Shown in pieces: positions 1 through 5,260 of a stretch of 5,336 bases of DNA. Where the stretch lies: NCBI GenBank assembly GCA_945281075.1, contig CALYQE010000124.1, forward strand, positions 1 to 5,336, given 5' to 3'. Each line of letters opens with the position of its first letter. The stretch's first letter is position 1. The position numbers and the translations under genes are program-made. The stretch is from an uncultured Lactobacillus sp. (GTDB taxonomy: Bacteria > Bacillota > Bacilli > Lactobacillales > Lactobacillaceae). The notes beneath the pieces are model-generated. The model made no database searches, was not told where the DNA came from, and worked only from the letters and a program-made list of their open reading frames with translations.

Positions 1-30
1 TATTAAATTTAGCCATTGGCTCTTATGAAT

Positions 31-60
31 TAACCAGCCCATTTAGATTAAGAATATAAG
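31..60 (+). repeat. Left copy of a weak direct repeat flanking the cassette
   Basis: Ungapped alignment with 5102-5131 gives 23 identical bases of 30, including the runs ACCAG, CCATTTA and AAGAAT. Read in the same register, the two copies encode LTSPFRLRI and MTRPFKKRI. The match may be a shared remnant of a coding end, an intergenic repeat, or chance in AT-rich DNA. Confidence 0.25.
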
Positions 61-80
61 TTAGGTAGCATCAATGTTAT

Positions 81-161
81 AAGCGAAAAGATAGATTTAC
101 CACATAAAACTTATTCTTTAAAATATAAGAGAATTTATCTAACCAAAATCAGTTTTCGCTT
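81..161. repeat. Interrupted inverted repeat / possible stem-loop
   Basis: AAGCGAAAA (81-89) is exactly complementary to TTTTCGCTT (153-161). Inside it, GATAGATTT (90-98) can pair with GAATTTATC (131-139) over nine pairs, two of them G-U, and CTTAT (110-114) can pair with ATAAG (125-129). On one side an unpaired stretch (140-152) interrupts the stem. The run TAATATTAATTTTTC follows on the plus strand, so it could be a poor terminator for a gene to the left. It could instead be paired CGAAAA-type binding sites in opposite orientation. The sequence does not decide between these. Confidence 0.35.
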
Positions 162-263
162 TAATATTAATTTTTCTTAAAACTTCAAAAGTACTTTATA
201 ATTAAACAATGAAATTGTGGGGATTTGCTCTACAAGTATTGAATAGAGTTACATTAGTACAAC

Positions 264-342
264 TTGAAACACTTTGAAAGTAACGAAAGCAGTTTTACCT
301 TCAAAAATAAAACATTTTGAAATATATTGAAAGTAATTGAAA
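264..342 (+). promoter_or_regulatory. Phased TTGAAA half-sites, probable DeoR-family operator array
   Basis: Two clusters of near-identical direct repeats lie upstream of the regulator gene. Cluster 1 has TTGAAA at 264 and 274 and a degenerate ACGAAA at 283. Cluster 2 has TTGAAA at 317, 327 and 337. The half-sites are 9-10 bp apart, about one helical turn. The longer units TTGAAAGTAACGAAAGC (274-290) and TTGAAAGTAATTGAAAGC (327-344) are almost the same and begin 53 bp apart, about five turns. Cluster 2 covers the -35 box and spacer of the predicted promoter. DeoR-family sugar regulators often bind tandem GAAA/TTTC-rich repeats, so autoregulation by the adjacent gene is the natural inference. 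Binding itself is not shown. Confidence 0.55.
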
Positions 343-355
343 GCTGTGCTATATT
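327..355 (+). promoter_or_regulatory. Promoter of the regulator-pdxA2 unit
   Basis: A -35 box TTGAAA (327-332) and a -10 box TATATT (350-355) are separated by 17 nt, and TGC directly before the -10 box makes it an extended -10 element. The start of transcription would fall near 361-363, giving a leader of about 24 nt before ATG 386. The -35 box is itself one of the TTGAAA half-sites, so a bound repressor would block polymerase here. Confidence 0.65.
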
Positions 356-361
356 AAAAAT

Positions 362-371
362 GTTCATGAAC
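362..371. promoter_or_regulatory. Palindrome at the predicted transcription start
   Basis: GTTCATGAAC is a perfect 10-bp palindrome placed at the predicted +1. It runs directly into GAAAG, giving AACGAAAG (369-376), the same octamer as at 282-289 in the upstream operator cluster. It may be a further regulator contact site. The stretch GAAAGTGAG (372-380) also serves as an imperfect Shine-Dalgarno sequence 5 nt before ATG 386. Confidence 0.35.
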
Positions 372-385
372 GAAAGTGAGAAATT

Positions 386-1144
386 ATGTATAGTGAAGAA
401 AGGCAGAGATATATTAATCAGCTCATTAAGAGTCAAAAGCAAGTGAAAGTTTTAGATCTTGCAAATAAGCTGAAGGTATCAGAGGTAACTATTCGAAAAG
501 ATTTATCAGAAATGGAACGTGCTGGACTTTTAAAAAGAACTTTTGGTGGGGCAATTGACTTGTCCCTTTCAGTAACCGATAAGTCTTATAATGTCAAAAA
601 AAGTGAATTTATTGACCAAAAATATAAAATAGCCCAATATGCTTCTACTTTTGTTTCTGAAAATATGACAATTTTTTTAGATGCTGGCTCGACAACGCAT
701 TGTCTGGTTGAATATTTGAAGAATATTTCAGGACTAAAAATCGTTACTATTGATCTAAATATTGCTTTGAAGTTGTTAAACGAAGGCTTGAAAAATGTAT
801 ACTTTGTTGGGGGAAAGCTTTCAACAAGAACAAACTCTTCAGACAGCGTTAATACAGCAATGGCACTTAGCAAGTTTAATTTTGATTTATCTTTTATCGG
901 CTGTGATACATTTTCACTAGAAAATTTTCAAACTGGATCAGAGTCAAAAGCAAAAATAAAAGAAGTCGCATGTAAGAATTCTTCATTGGGAATTATTTTA
1001 GCCGATAGTTCAAAGTTCGAAAAATCCAGATTTTTTAACTTTTTAACTATAGAAGAGGTCGATTATATTGTGACTGATCAAGGCTTGGAAAAATATCTTA
1101 CGGGGAAATCAAAAAATCTTAAAGATAAATTTCTACTAGCCTGA
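386..1144 (+). CDS. DeoR-family transcriptional regulator of sugar-acid catabolism
   Basis: This is a 252-residue DNA-binding regulator of the usual DeoR/GlpR length. The N-terminal winged helix-turn-helix spans about residues 5-56, with recognition helix VSEVTIRKDLSEME (31-44) and the family ending RTFGGA (51-56). The C-terminal sugar-phosphate sensor domain follows, with DAGSTT (99-104), VGG (141-143), IGCD (171-174), ADSSKF (206-211) and IVTD (228-231). The start at ATG 386 matches the family N-terminus, although its Shine-Dalgarno (GAAAGTGAG) is imperfect. The gene leads a catabolic cassette and has repeated TTGAAA sites in its own promoter. It therefore probably represses itself and pdxA2, with release by a phosphorylated pathway intermediate. 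The effector is inferred, possibly a tetronate 4-phosphate. It cannot be assigned to a named DeoR member. Confidence 0.93.
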   Translation: MYSEERQRYINQLIKSQKQVKVLDLANKLKVSEVTIRKDLSEMERAGLLKRTFGGAIDLSLSVTDKSYNVKKSEFIDQKYKIAQYASTFVSENMTIFLDAGSTTHCLVEYLKNISGLKIVTIDLNIALKLLNEGLKNVYFVGGKLSTRTNSSDSVNTAMALSKFNFDLSFIGCDTFSLENFQTGSESKAKIKEVACKNSSLGIILADSSKFEKSRFFNFLTIEEVDYIVTDQGLEKYLTGKSKNLKDKFLLA

Positions 1145-1168
1145 AATTAAATCACGGGAGAATTAGTA

Positions 1169-2188
1169 ATGGAGAGAGAGTATATTGTAATTACCATGGG
1201 AGACCCAGCAGGAATTGGACCTGAAGAAGTTGTCAAATCCTTGGATAAACCAGAAATTCATCAAAAAGCCAAAGTGCTGGTTGTTGGTGATAAAAAAATT
1301 CTGGAAAGCGTAAAGCAAATTGTTAAATCGAATATCGAAATCAATGTAATTAAAAAACCATCTGAAGGAAAATATCAAGCAGGCATACTTAACTTAATTG
1401 ACTTAGACAATATTGATATGAGTACTTTTGAGTATGGAAAAGTCCAAGCGCAATGTGGCCAAGCTGCTTATGACTATATCGAAAGGGCAAACGAACTTTG
1501 TATGAAAGAAGGCGTTTCTGCCATGGTCACTACGACTTTAAATAAAGAATCATTGCAAAAGGCAGGTATTACTACTCTCGGCCATACTGATATTCTGGCT
1601 AAACTGACAGGGATCAAAAATCCTTTAACAATGTTCCAAGTCCAAAAAATGCGTGTCTTCTTCTACTCCAAGCATGTTCCGCTTCGTAAAGCTTGTGACC
1701 TGATTACTAAAGAAGGAATAAAAAAATATGTCAACTTAATGATTGATGCCCTTGGAACTATGGGAATTACGAATCCTCATGTTGCTGTTGCCGGACTCAA
1801 TCCACATGCAGGTGATGGCGGCCTATTCGGAGATGAAGAAATTAAGTACATTACTCCTGCTATCAAAGAGCTACAAGAGCAAGGAATCAATGTTTCTGGA
1901 CCAATTGCTGCCGATTCAGTATTTTACCAGGCAAATATGGGTAAATATGACGGCGTGCTTTCCCTCTATCATGATCAGGGACATATTGCAACTAAGACAG
2001 TTGATCCCGATTTAACTGTTTCATTTACGCATAACTTGCCATATTTAAGAACCTCAGTTGACCACGGTACAGCCTTTGATATTGCTGGTAAAGGTATAGC
2101 TCGCGAAAAGAGTCTAGATGAAGCTATTCGTTTAGCTGCTGTTTATGCAGGCGACTTTAGAAGAGCCAAAGAACAAGAAAATAAATAA
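1169..2188 (+). CDS. pdxA2: PdxA2-type 4-phospho-D-threonate (D-erythronate) 3-dehydrogenase
   Basis: This 339-residue protein belongs to the PdxA family (E. coli PdxA has 329). It starts with the hallmark ITMGDPAGIGPE (8-19). The substrate-contacting pair is H139-T140 in LGHTD. The three expected divalent-metal histidines are H169 (SKHVPLR), H213 (GLNPHAGDGG) and H268 (YHDQGH), and RTSVDHGTAFDIAGKG (294-309) is the conserved C-terminal motif. YHDQGHIATK, rather than the YHDQGLP seen in vitamin B6 PdxA, and the kinase and permease neighbours point to PdxA2. PdxA2 uses NAD to oxidise the C3 hydroxyl of 4-phospho-D-threonate or 4-phospho-D-erythronate, with decarboxylation to dihydroxyacetone phosphate in the cytoplasm. 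ATG 1169 is chosen because GGGAGAA (1156-1162) lies just upstream and the family N-terminus fits. Tandem TAA stops end the frame. A role in pyridoxal phosphate synthesis is unlikely, as no other B6 gene is nearby. Confidence 0.88.
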   Translation: MEREYIVITMGDPAGIGPEEVVKSLDKPEIHQKAKVLVVGDKKILESVKQIVKSNIEINVIKKPSEGKYQAGILNLIDLDNIDMSTFEYGKVQAQCGQAAYDYIERANELCMKEGVSAMVTTTLNKESLQKAGITTLGHTDILAKLTGIKNPLTMFQVQKMRVFFYSKHVPLRKACDLITKEGIKKYVNLMIDALGTMGITNPHVAVAGLNPHAGDGGLFGDEEIKYITPAIKELQEQGINVSGPIAADSVFYQANMGKYDGVLSLYHDQGHIATKTVDPDLTVSFTHNLPYLRTSVDHGTAFDIAGKGIAREKSLDEAIRLAAVYAGDFRRAKEQENK

Positions 2189-2203
2189 TAATTCGGTTAT
2201 TTT

Positions 2204-2240
2204 AAATTGAGACAGTGATCTACATTCGCTGCCTTAATTT
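2204..2240. terminator. Terminator-like hairpin between pdxA2 and the kinase gene
   Basis: Positions 2204-2218 pair with 2226-2240 around a 7-nt loop (TCTACAT). The 15-position stem has one A-C mismatch and two G-U pairs. The core is G-C containing (GACAGTGA / TCGCTGCC), and the base is AAATT against AATTT, so the U-rich tail is partly built into the stem and the structure can read as a terminator in either direction. It begins 16 nt after the pdxA2 stop. It may end the first transcription unit fully or only partly, or act as a processing and stability element. Confidence 0.55.
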
Positions 2241-2250
2241 TATCATGCTT

Positions 2251-2280
2251 TTGTAAGCGCTTTTTTAATTATGATTAAAT
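2251..2280 (+). promoter_or_regulatory. Candidate promoter of the kinase-permease unit
   Basis: TTGTAA (2251-2256) and TTAAAT (2275-2280) are 18 nt apart, and TGA before the -10 box gives an extended -10 (TATGATTAAAT). Transcription would start near 2287, leaving a short leader that begins just before the Shine-Dalgarno. None of the TTGAAA operator units seen before the regulator gene occur here. The match is moderate and depends on the extended -10 element. Confidence 0.45.
2252..2265. promoter_or_regulatory. cre-like CcpA binding site
   Basis: TGTAAGCGCTTTTT fits the catabolite-responsive element consensus TGNAANCGNWNNCA at all fixed positions except the final CA, which is TT here. The palindromic centre AAGCGCTT (2255-2262) is intact. 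The site overlaps the predicted -35 box of the kinase-permease promoter, a position expected to give repression by CcpA when a preferred sugar is present. This suits a pathway for a secondary carbon source. Confidence 0.55.
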
Positions 2281-2288
2281 AAAAAGTT

Positions 2289-2295
2289 AAAGGTG
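2289..2295 (+). promoter_or_regulatory. Shine-Dalgarno site deciding the kinase start
   Basis: AAAGGTG lies 6 nt before ATG 2302, an ideal spacing. An in-frame GTG at 2293 would extend the protein by three residues, but it lies inside this site and has no Shine-Dalgarno of its own. The ATG also gives the family N-terminus MKLIIVADDLTGA, so the start is placed at 2302. Confidence 0.8.
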
Positions 2296-2301
2296 CAATA
2301 T

Positions 2302-3615
2302 ATGAAATTAATAATTGTGGCTGATGATTTAACGGGAGCTAATGTTTCCAATTCATTATTGGCAAAAAATGGTTTAAAAGTCGGTTCGATTGACACTTTA
2401 AATGATGTAAATAATTTTGGTAAATATGACGCGTTAGGCTTTCATACTGATAGCCGGGGAGATGAACCACAAATTGCTTATCAAAAAGTCTTTAATTACA
2501 CGAAAAAGCTAAAGAGTGATGATATTAGTTTTTACAACAAGCGAATTGATTCTACCCTTCGTGGCAATATTGGTGCAGAAATTGATGGCATGCTGGATGC
2601 TTTGGGTGCTAATTATACGGCAATGGTCGTTCCTGCTTTTCCAAGTTCAGGCAAGATTGTTGTTGGTAATTTCTTGCTTGTTGACGGTGTTATGTTGGAA
2701 GACACCGATGTGAAAAACGATCCAACTAGTCCAGTTACCACTTCACGAGTTGCAGAAATTATACAGAATCAAACTAAAAAAAATGTTGGCATCATTTCAA
2801 TGGAGAGCATTCTTGAAGGTGCCGATTCAGTAATGTCAACAATTAAAGCTCTGATTTCAAATGGAGCTCGTATCATTATGTTTGATGCATGTACCGACAA
2901 AGATATCGAGACGATAGCTTCAGCCGTTTTAAAGTCAAATTTACCTTTTATCTCAGTTGATCCAGGCCCCTTCACTAGTAAGCTGTCAAAAGAATACAAC
3001 TCGACTCAAAATTACAAAGAAAAAAAGAAGTCACTTTACATCATTGGCAGTGTTAGTGGAGTAGTCGAAGAACAGATTGCTCATTTTAAAGCAGATATGG
3101 AACCATATATTTTCCAGCCAAAATCAAGGAGATTTTTATATGAAGACCAACGCAATAAAGAAATTAATAATGCAGTCGACAACGTGATCGCTAATTTAGG
3201 AAAACATTCTCAATTTTTAGTTGCAACAATGATTCAGAAAAAAGATAAGCTAGATTTAAAAAAGGAAGCTAAAGATGCAGGAATAAGTATTTTCGAAGCT
3301 TCAAATAGAATTTGTGAAGCTATGGCAGAAATTGGTGCTGAAATTATCAAAAAAGCTGATAACGAAATTGGTGGTGTCTACACTTCTGGTGGTGATATTA
3401 CAAAAGCTTTTTTGCAAAAAAATAATGCTCAAGGAATTGAGATTAAAGATGAAATTATTCCACTTGCCGTCTATGGCAGAGTTATTGGTGGTCGACTTAA
3501 TAATATGCCAGTGATAACCAAAGGAGGTTTAATTGGCGATAAAACTACTCTTGTCAAATGCGCTGACTATCTTTCTACCAAAATTTCAAACACTTTTGTT
3601 GAGGAGAAAAAATAA
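2302..3615 (+). CDS. dtnK: Four-carbon acid sugar kinase (DUF1537 family), probable D-threonate/D-erythronate 4-kinase
   Basis: The 437-residue cytoplasmic protein has the two-domain DUF1537 layout. The N-terminal sugar-acid domain (about 1-230) shows ADDLTGAN (7-14), KRIDSTLRGN (80-89) and PAFPSSGK (111-118) followed by NFLLVDGVMLEDTDVKNDP. The C-terminal nucleotide-binding domain (about 243-430) shows IGSVSG (248-253), TSGGD (361-365), GRVIGG (392-397) and ITKGGLIGD (405-413). Family members use ATP to phosphorylate tetronates at O4. A PdxA2 partner, and no aldolase, isomerase or 3-oxo-tetronate enzyme alongside, fits D-threonate or D-erythronate kinase better than 3-oxo-tetronate kinase (OtnK). 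One oddity is that the aspartate usually found soon after the TGA motif (as in TGANDTG) is replaced, reading NVSN at 14-17, so the exact substrate is open. The stop overlaps the permease start by one base. Confidence 0.87.
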   Translation: MKLIIVADDLTGANVSNSLLAKNGLKVGSIDTLNDVNNFGKYDALGFHTDSRGDEPQIAYQKVFNYTKKLKSDDISFYNKRIDSTLRGNIGAEIDGMLDALGANYTAMVVPAFPSSGKIVVGNFLLVDGVMLEDTDVKNDPTSPVTTSRVAEIIQNQTKKNVGIISMESILEGADSVMSTIKALISNGARIIMFDACTDKDIETIASAVLKSNLPFISVDPGPFTSKLSKEYNSTQNYKEKKKSLYIIGSVSGVVEEQIAHFKADMEPYIFQPKSRRFLYEDQRNKEINNAVDNVIANLGKHSQFLVATMIQKKDKLDLKKEAKDAGISIFEASNRICEAMAEIGAEIIKKADNEIGGVYTSGGDITKAFLQKNNAQGIEIKDEIIPLAVYGRVIGGRLNNMPVITKGGLIGDKTTLVKCADYLSTKISNTFVEEKK

Positions 3616-3617
3616 TG
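3601..3617 (+). promoter_or_regulatory. Shine-Dalgarno and TAATG stop-start overlap
   Basis: GAGGAG (3601-3606) sits 8 nt before ATG 3615. The kinase TAA (3613-3615) shares its last A with this ATG. The site lies in the last kinase codons, so ribosomes ending the kinase can restart on the permease, which should hold the two products in step. Confidence 0.75.
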
Positions 3618-4943
3618 AGCAATACAATGCAAATGGTAATTGCACTAATCATCTCAATCGCTGTATTAGTTCTTTTATTAGTAAAATCCAAATTAAATGC
3701 TTTTACAGCTCTAATTATTGGTGGTTTATTGACAGGTATTTTAGGAGGGCTAAGTCCTCTGAAAACAGTTGATGCGCTAAAGACCGGTTTTGGTAATACA
3801 ATGGCAAGTTTAGGTATTCTGATTGCTTTCGGTGTCATGATTGGAAAAGTCTTGGAGGTTTCAGGTGCAACTGCTTCTATGGGTAAAAAGTTTGTTGCTG
3901 TTCTAGGCAGAGGACACGAAGTTTTAGCAATGATTATTACTGGTTTCGTTACTTCCCTAGCAATCTTTTGTGTACCAGCATTCATGATGCTTTTCCCCTT
4001 AGCAAAGGATATTTCCAAAAGAACCGGAACAAGCATTTCCGCTCTAGGTATCGGTTTAGCTGGCGGTCTTCTTTGGAGCCATGAACTGGTTCCACCTGCT
4101 TCTGGTCCTCTTGGTGGTGCAGCAATCTTTAATGCTAACATTGCCAGCAACATGGTTTTAGGCTTTTTAGTTGGTATTCCGATGGTGATCTTTGTTAATT
4201 TTTATGCCAAGTGGATTGGCAAAAAGTACCACAGGATTATAGAAGATATCGATGAAAATTCACTTGAAAACAAGAAAGATGCTAAAGAACCTTCATTTAT
4301 TTTGTCAATTTTGCCTATTTTAGTACCAATTATCTTGATTCTTTTGGCCGGTGCACTAAAAAAAGTCAAAATGAGCAACACAATAAGCGACGCTATTCAA
4401 TTTGTTGGATCACCCGTTGTTGCCCTTGGTCTGGGACTTCTAATTGGCGTTTTCACTTTGCTAAACGATATTGATCGTAAAAAAGTTTCGGCAGCATTAG
4501 ATGATGGAATTGTTAACGGTGGCAAAACTCTGGTTCTGATTGCAGCAGGTGGTGCACTAGGCAACGTTGTTAATGAAAGTGGTGCAGGCAATATTATTGC
4601 CAAAGGAATAACCCATACTGGGTTACCAGCAATCCTTGTACCCTTTATTATCGCAAGTTTATTACGTGTAATTCAGGGTTCAGGTGCTGTCGCAATTTTC
4701 ACGGCTGCCTCAATCACTGCACCAATGATCGCAACGCTTGGCATTAACCCGGTTCTAGCTAATATTGCAGCCTGTGTAGGTGCAATGGTTTTTTCATACT
4801 TTAACGACAGTTATTTCTGGGCTATCAACGATTCAATCGGTGCCAAATCGACTAAAGAGCAAATAATGAACTGGTCTATTCCAACGACGGCTTGTTGGCT
4901 AATCGGTGGTATTGAAATACTAATTTTAAATTTTTTCCTTTAA
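3615..4943 (+). CDS. GntP-family sugar-acid:H+ symporter
   Basis: The 442-residue integral membrane protein has the usual length for gluconate permeases (E. coli GntP 447). Hydrophobic segments lie at about residues 7-24, 29-46, 58-80, 103-128, 143-160, 178-198, 227-247, 264-283, 303-318, 337-356, 359-392 and 422-441. A hydrophilic loop at 200-227 is probably cytoplasmic. Family-like stretches are GFGNTMASLGILIAFGVMIG (58-77), HELVPPASGPLGGA (156-169), AAGGALGNVVNESGAG (310-325) and RVIQGSGAVAIFTAA (351-365). There is no cleavable signal peptide. Family members import gluconate and related sugar acids with protons. The TAATG overlap with the kinase and the pathway context point to D-threonate or D-erythronate as cargo, an inference. 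Its length and intact ends show no truncation. Confidence 0.9.
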   Translation: MSNTMQMVIALIISIAVLVLLLVKSKLNAFTALIIGGLLTGILGGLSPLKTVDALKTGFGNTMASLGILIAFGVMIGKVLEVSGATASMGKKFVAVLGRGHEVLAMIITGFVTSLAIFCVPAFMMLFPLAKDISKRTGTSISALGIGLAGGLLWSHELVPPASGPLGGAAIFNANIASNMVLGFLVGIPMVIFVNFYAKWIGKKYHRIIEDIDENSLENKKDAKEPSFILSILPILVPIILILLAGALKKVKMSNTISDAIQFVGSPVVALGLGLLIGVFTLLNDIDRKKVSAALDDGIVNGGKTLVLIAAGGALGNVVNESGAGNIIAKGITHTGLPAILVPFIIASLLRVIQGSGAVAIFTAASITAPMIATLGINPVLANIAACVGAMVFSYFNDSYFWAINDSIGAKSTKEQIMNWSIPTTACWLIGGIEILILNFFL

Positions 4944-5259
4944 ACAAAGAAACTAATGGTTTTTAGCAGAAATACCTTAGGTTTCAAGAAAAAAGTTGAT
5001 TTATAATTAAGCTACATCATTGATAATAAATTAAAAGATAAGAAATCATTGCTTTAAAATTAAATGAACTTTGAAATTAGAACAGCTCTAAAGTTTTATT
5101 ATGACCAGACCATTTAAAAAAAGAATTTTAGATTCATAGTCTTGACGAAATTGTCGGGCTTAAACTATAGAACTGAGCAGATACTATTAGGTCAGTTAAT
5201 TTAGAGTAATGCTATCCTAAAAGCAGACTCAACACTGAAAAATGTGCTTTGCCTGCTTT
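4944..5259. other. Right non-coding region after the permease
   Basis: No gene is supported between the permease stop and the convergent gene at the right edge; all frames are broken by frequent stops. A weak hairpin (4948-4953 with 4959-4964, loop TAATG, run GUUUUUAG) lies directly after the stop and might be a poor terminator. A second one pairs AACTTT (5067-5072) with AAAGTT (5090-5095), with TTTATT following. AACTGA (5171-5176) can pair with TCAGTT (5192-5197). Positions 5102-5131 resemble 31-60 in the left flank. A 12-codon frame from ATG 5101 (MTRPFKKRILDS) has no ribosome site and is not called a gene. Confidence 0.5.
5102..5131 (+). repeat. Right copy of a weak direct repeat flanking the cassette
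   Basis: This is the partner of 31-60, with 23 of 30 identical bases. It lies about 160 nt after the permease stop. Both copies follow a GCTCT-containing stretch with a short hairpin (AGCC-ATT-GGCT at 11-21 on the left; TTAGA-ACAGC-TCTAA at 5077-5091 on the right), which slightly strengthens the case for a shared origin. Confidence 0.25.
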
Positions 5260-5260
5260 T
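5219..5260. terminator. Bidirectional terminator-like hairpin between convergent genes
   Basis: AAAAGCAG (5219-5226) pairs perfectly with CTGCTTTT (5253-5260). Further pairing of CAA (5230-5232) with TTG (5249-5251) and CAC (5233-5235) with GTG (5244-5246) can occur inside. On the plus strand the stem ends in TTTTT. On the minus strand it also ends in a T run, and it begins at the stop codon of the gene entering from the right. It fits as the shared end of the permease unit and that convergent gene. Confidence 0.6.

Larger units (their letters stand above)
1..385. other. Left non-coding region upstream of the regulator gene
   Basis: No complete gene is supported here. The first 59 bases are open on the plus strand in frame 3 (positions 3-59, ending IGSYELTSPFRLRI then TAA) and could be the last codons of an upstream gene, but 18 codons are too few to judge. 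Positions 81-161 carry an interrupted inverted repeat. Positions 182-218 contain small palindromes (AAAGTACTTT at 188-197; ACAAT-GAA-ATTGT at 206-218) of unknown meaning. Positions 264-376 hold the control region of the regulator gene, described separately. I see no tRNA, riboswitch or T-box signature. Confidence 0.6.

Noticed and set aside
1..42. Minus-strand frame from ATG at 42 running off the left edge (MGWLIHKSQW...)
   Set aside because: No Shine-Dalgarno precedes it and only 14 codons are visible.
338..351. Possible second cre site at the first promoter
   Set aside because: TGAAAGCTGTGCTA lacks the central CG and the C of the terminal CA; two mismatches at key positions make it poor, and the GAAAG part is explained by the TTGAAA array.
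254..442. 62-codon minus-strand open frame over the regulator promoter
   Set aside because: It overlaps the promoter, operators and first codons of a clear gene, is low-complexity and hydrophobic, and has no convincing ribosome site.
586..873. 95-codon minus-strand open frame inside the regulator gene
   Set aside because: It lies wholly inside the intact DeoR sensor domain coding region and shows no family motif.
2293..2301. GTG start adding three residues to the kinase
   Set aside because: The GTG is part of the Shine-Dalgarno AAAGGTG that serves ATG 2302, and the added MQY is outside the family N-terminus.
3575..4153. 192-codon minus-strand open frame antisense to the permease
   Set aside because: It mirrors the codons of a well-supported GntP-family gene, has proline- and alanine-rich antisense composition and no recognisable domain.
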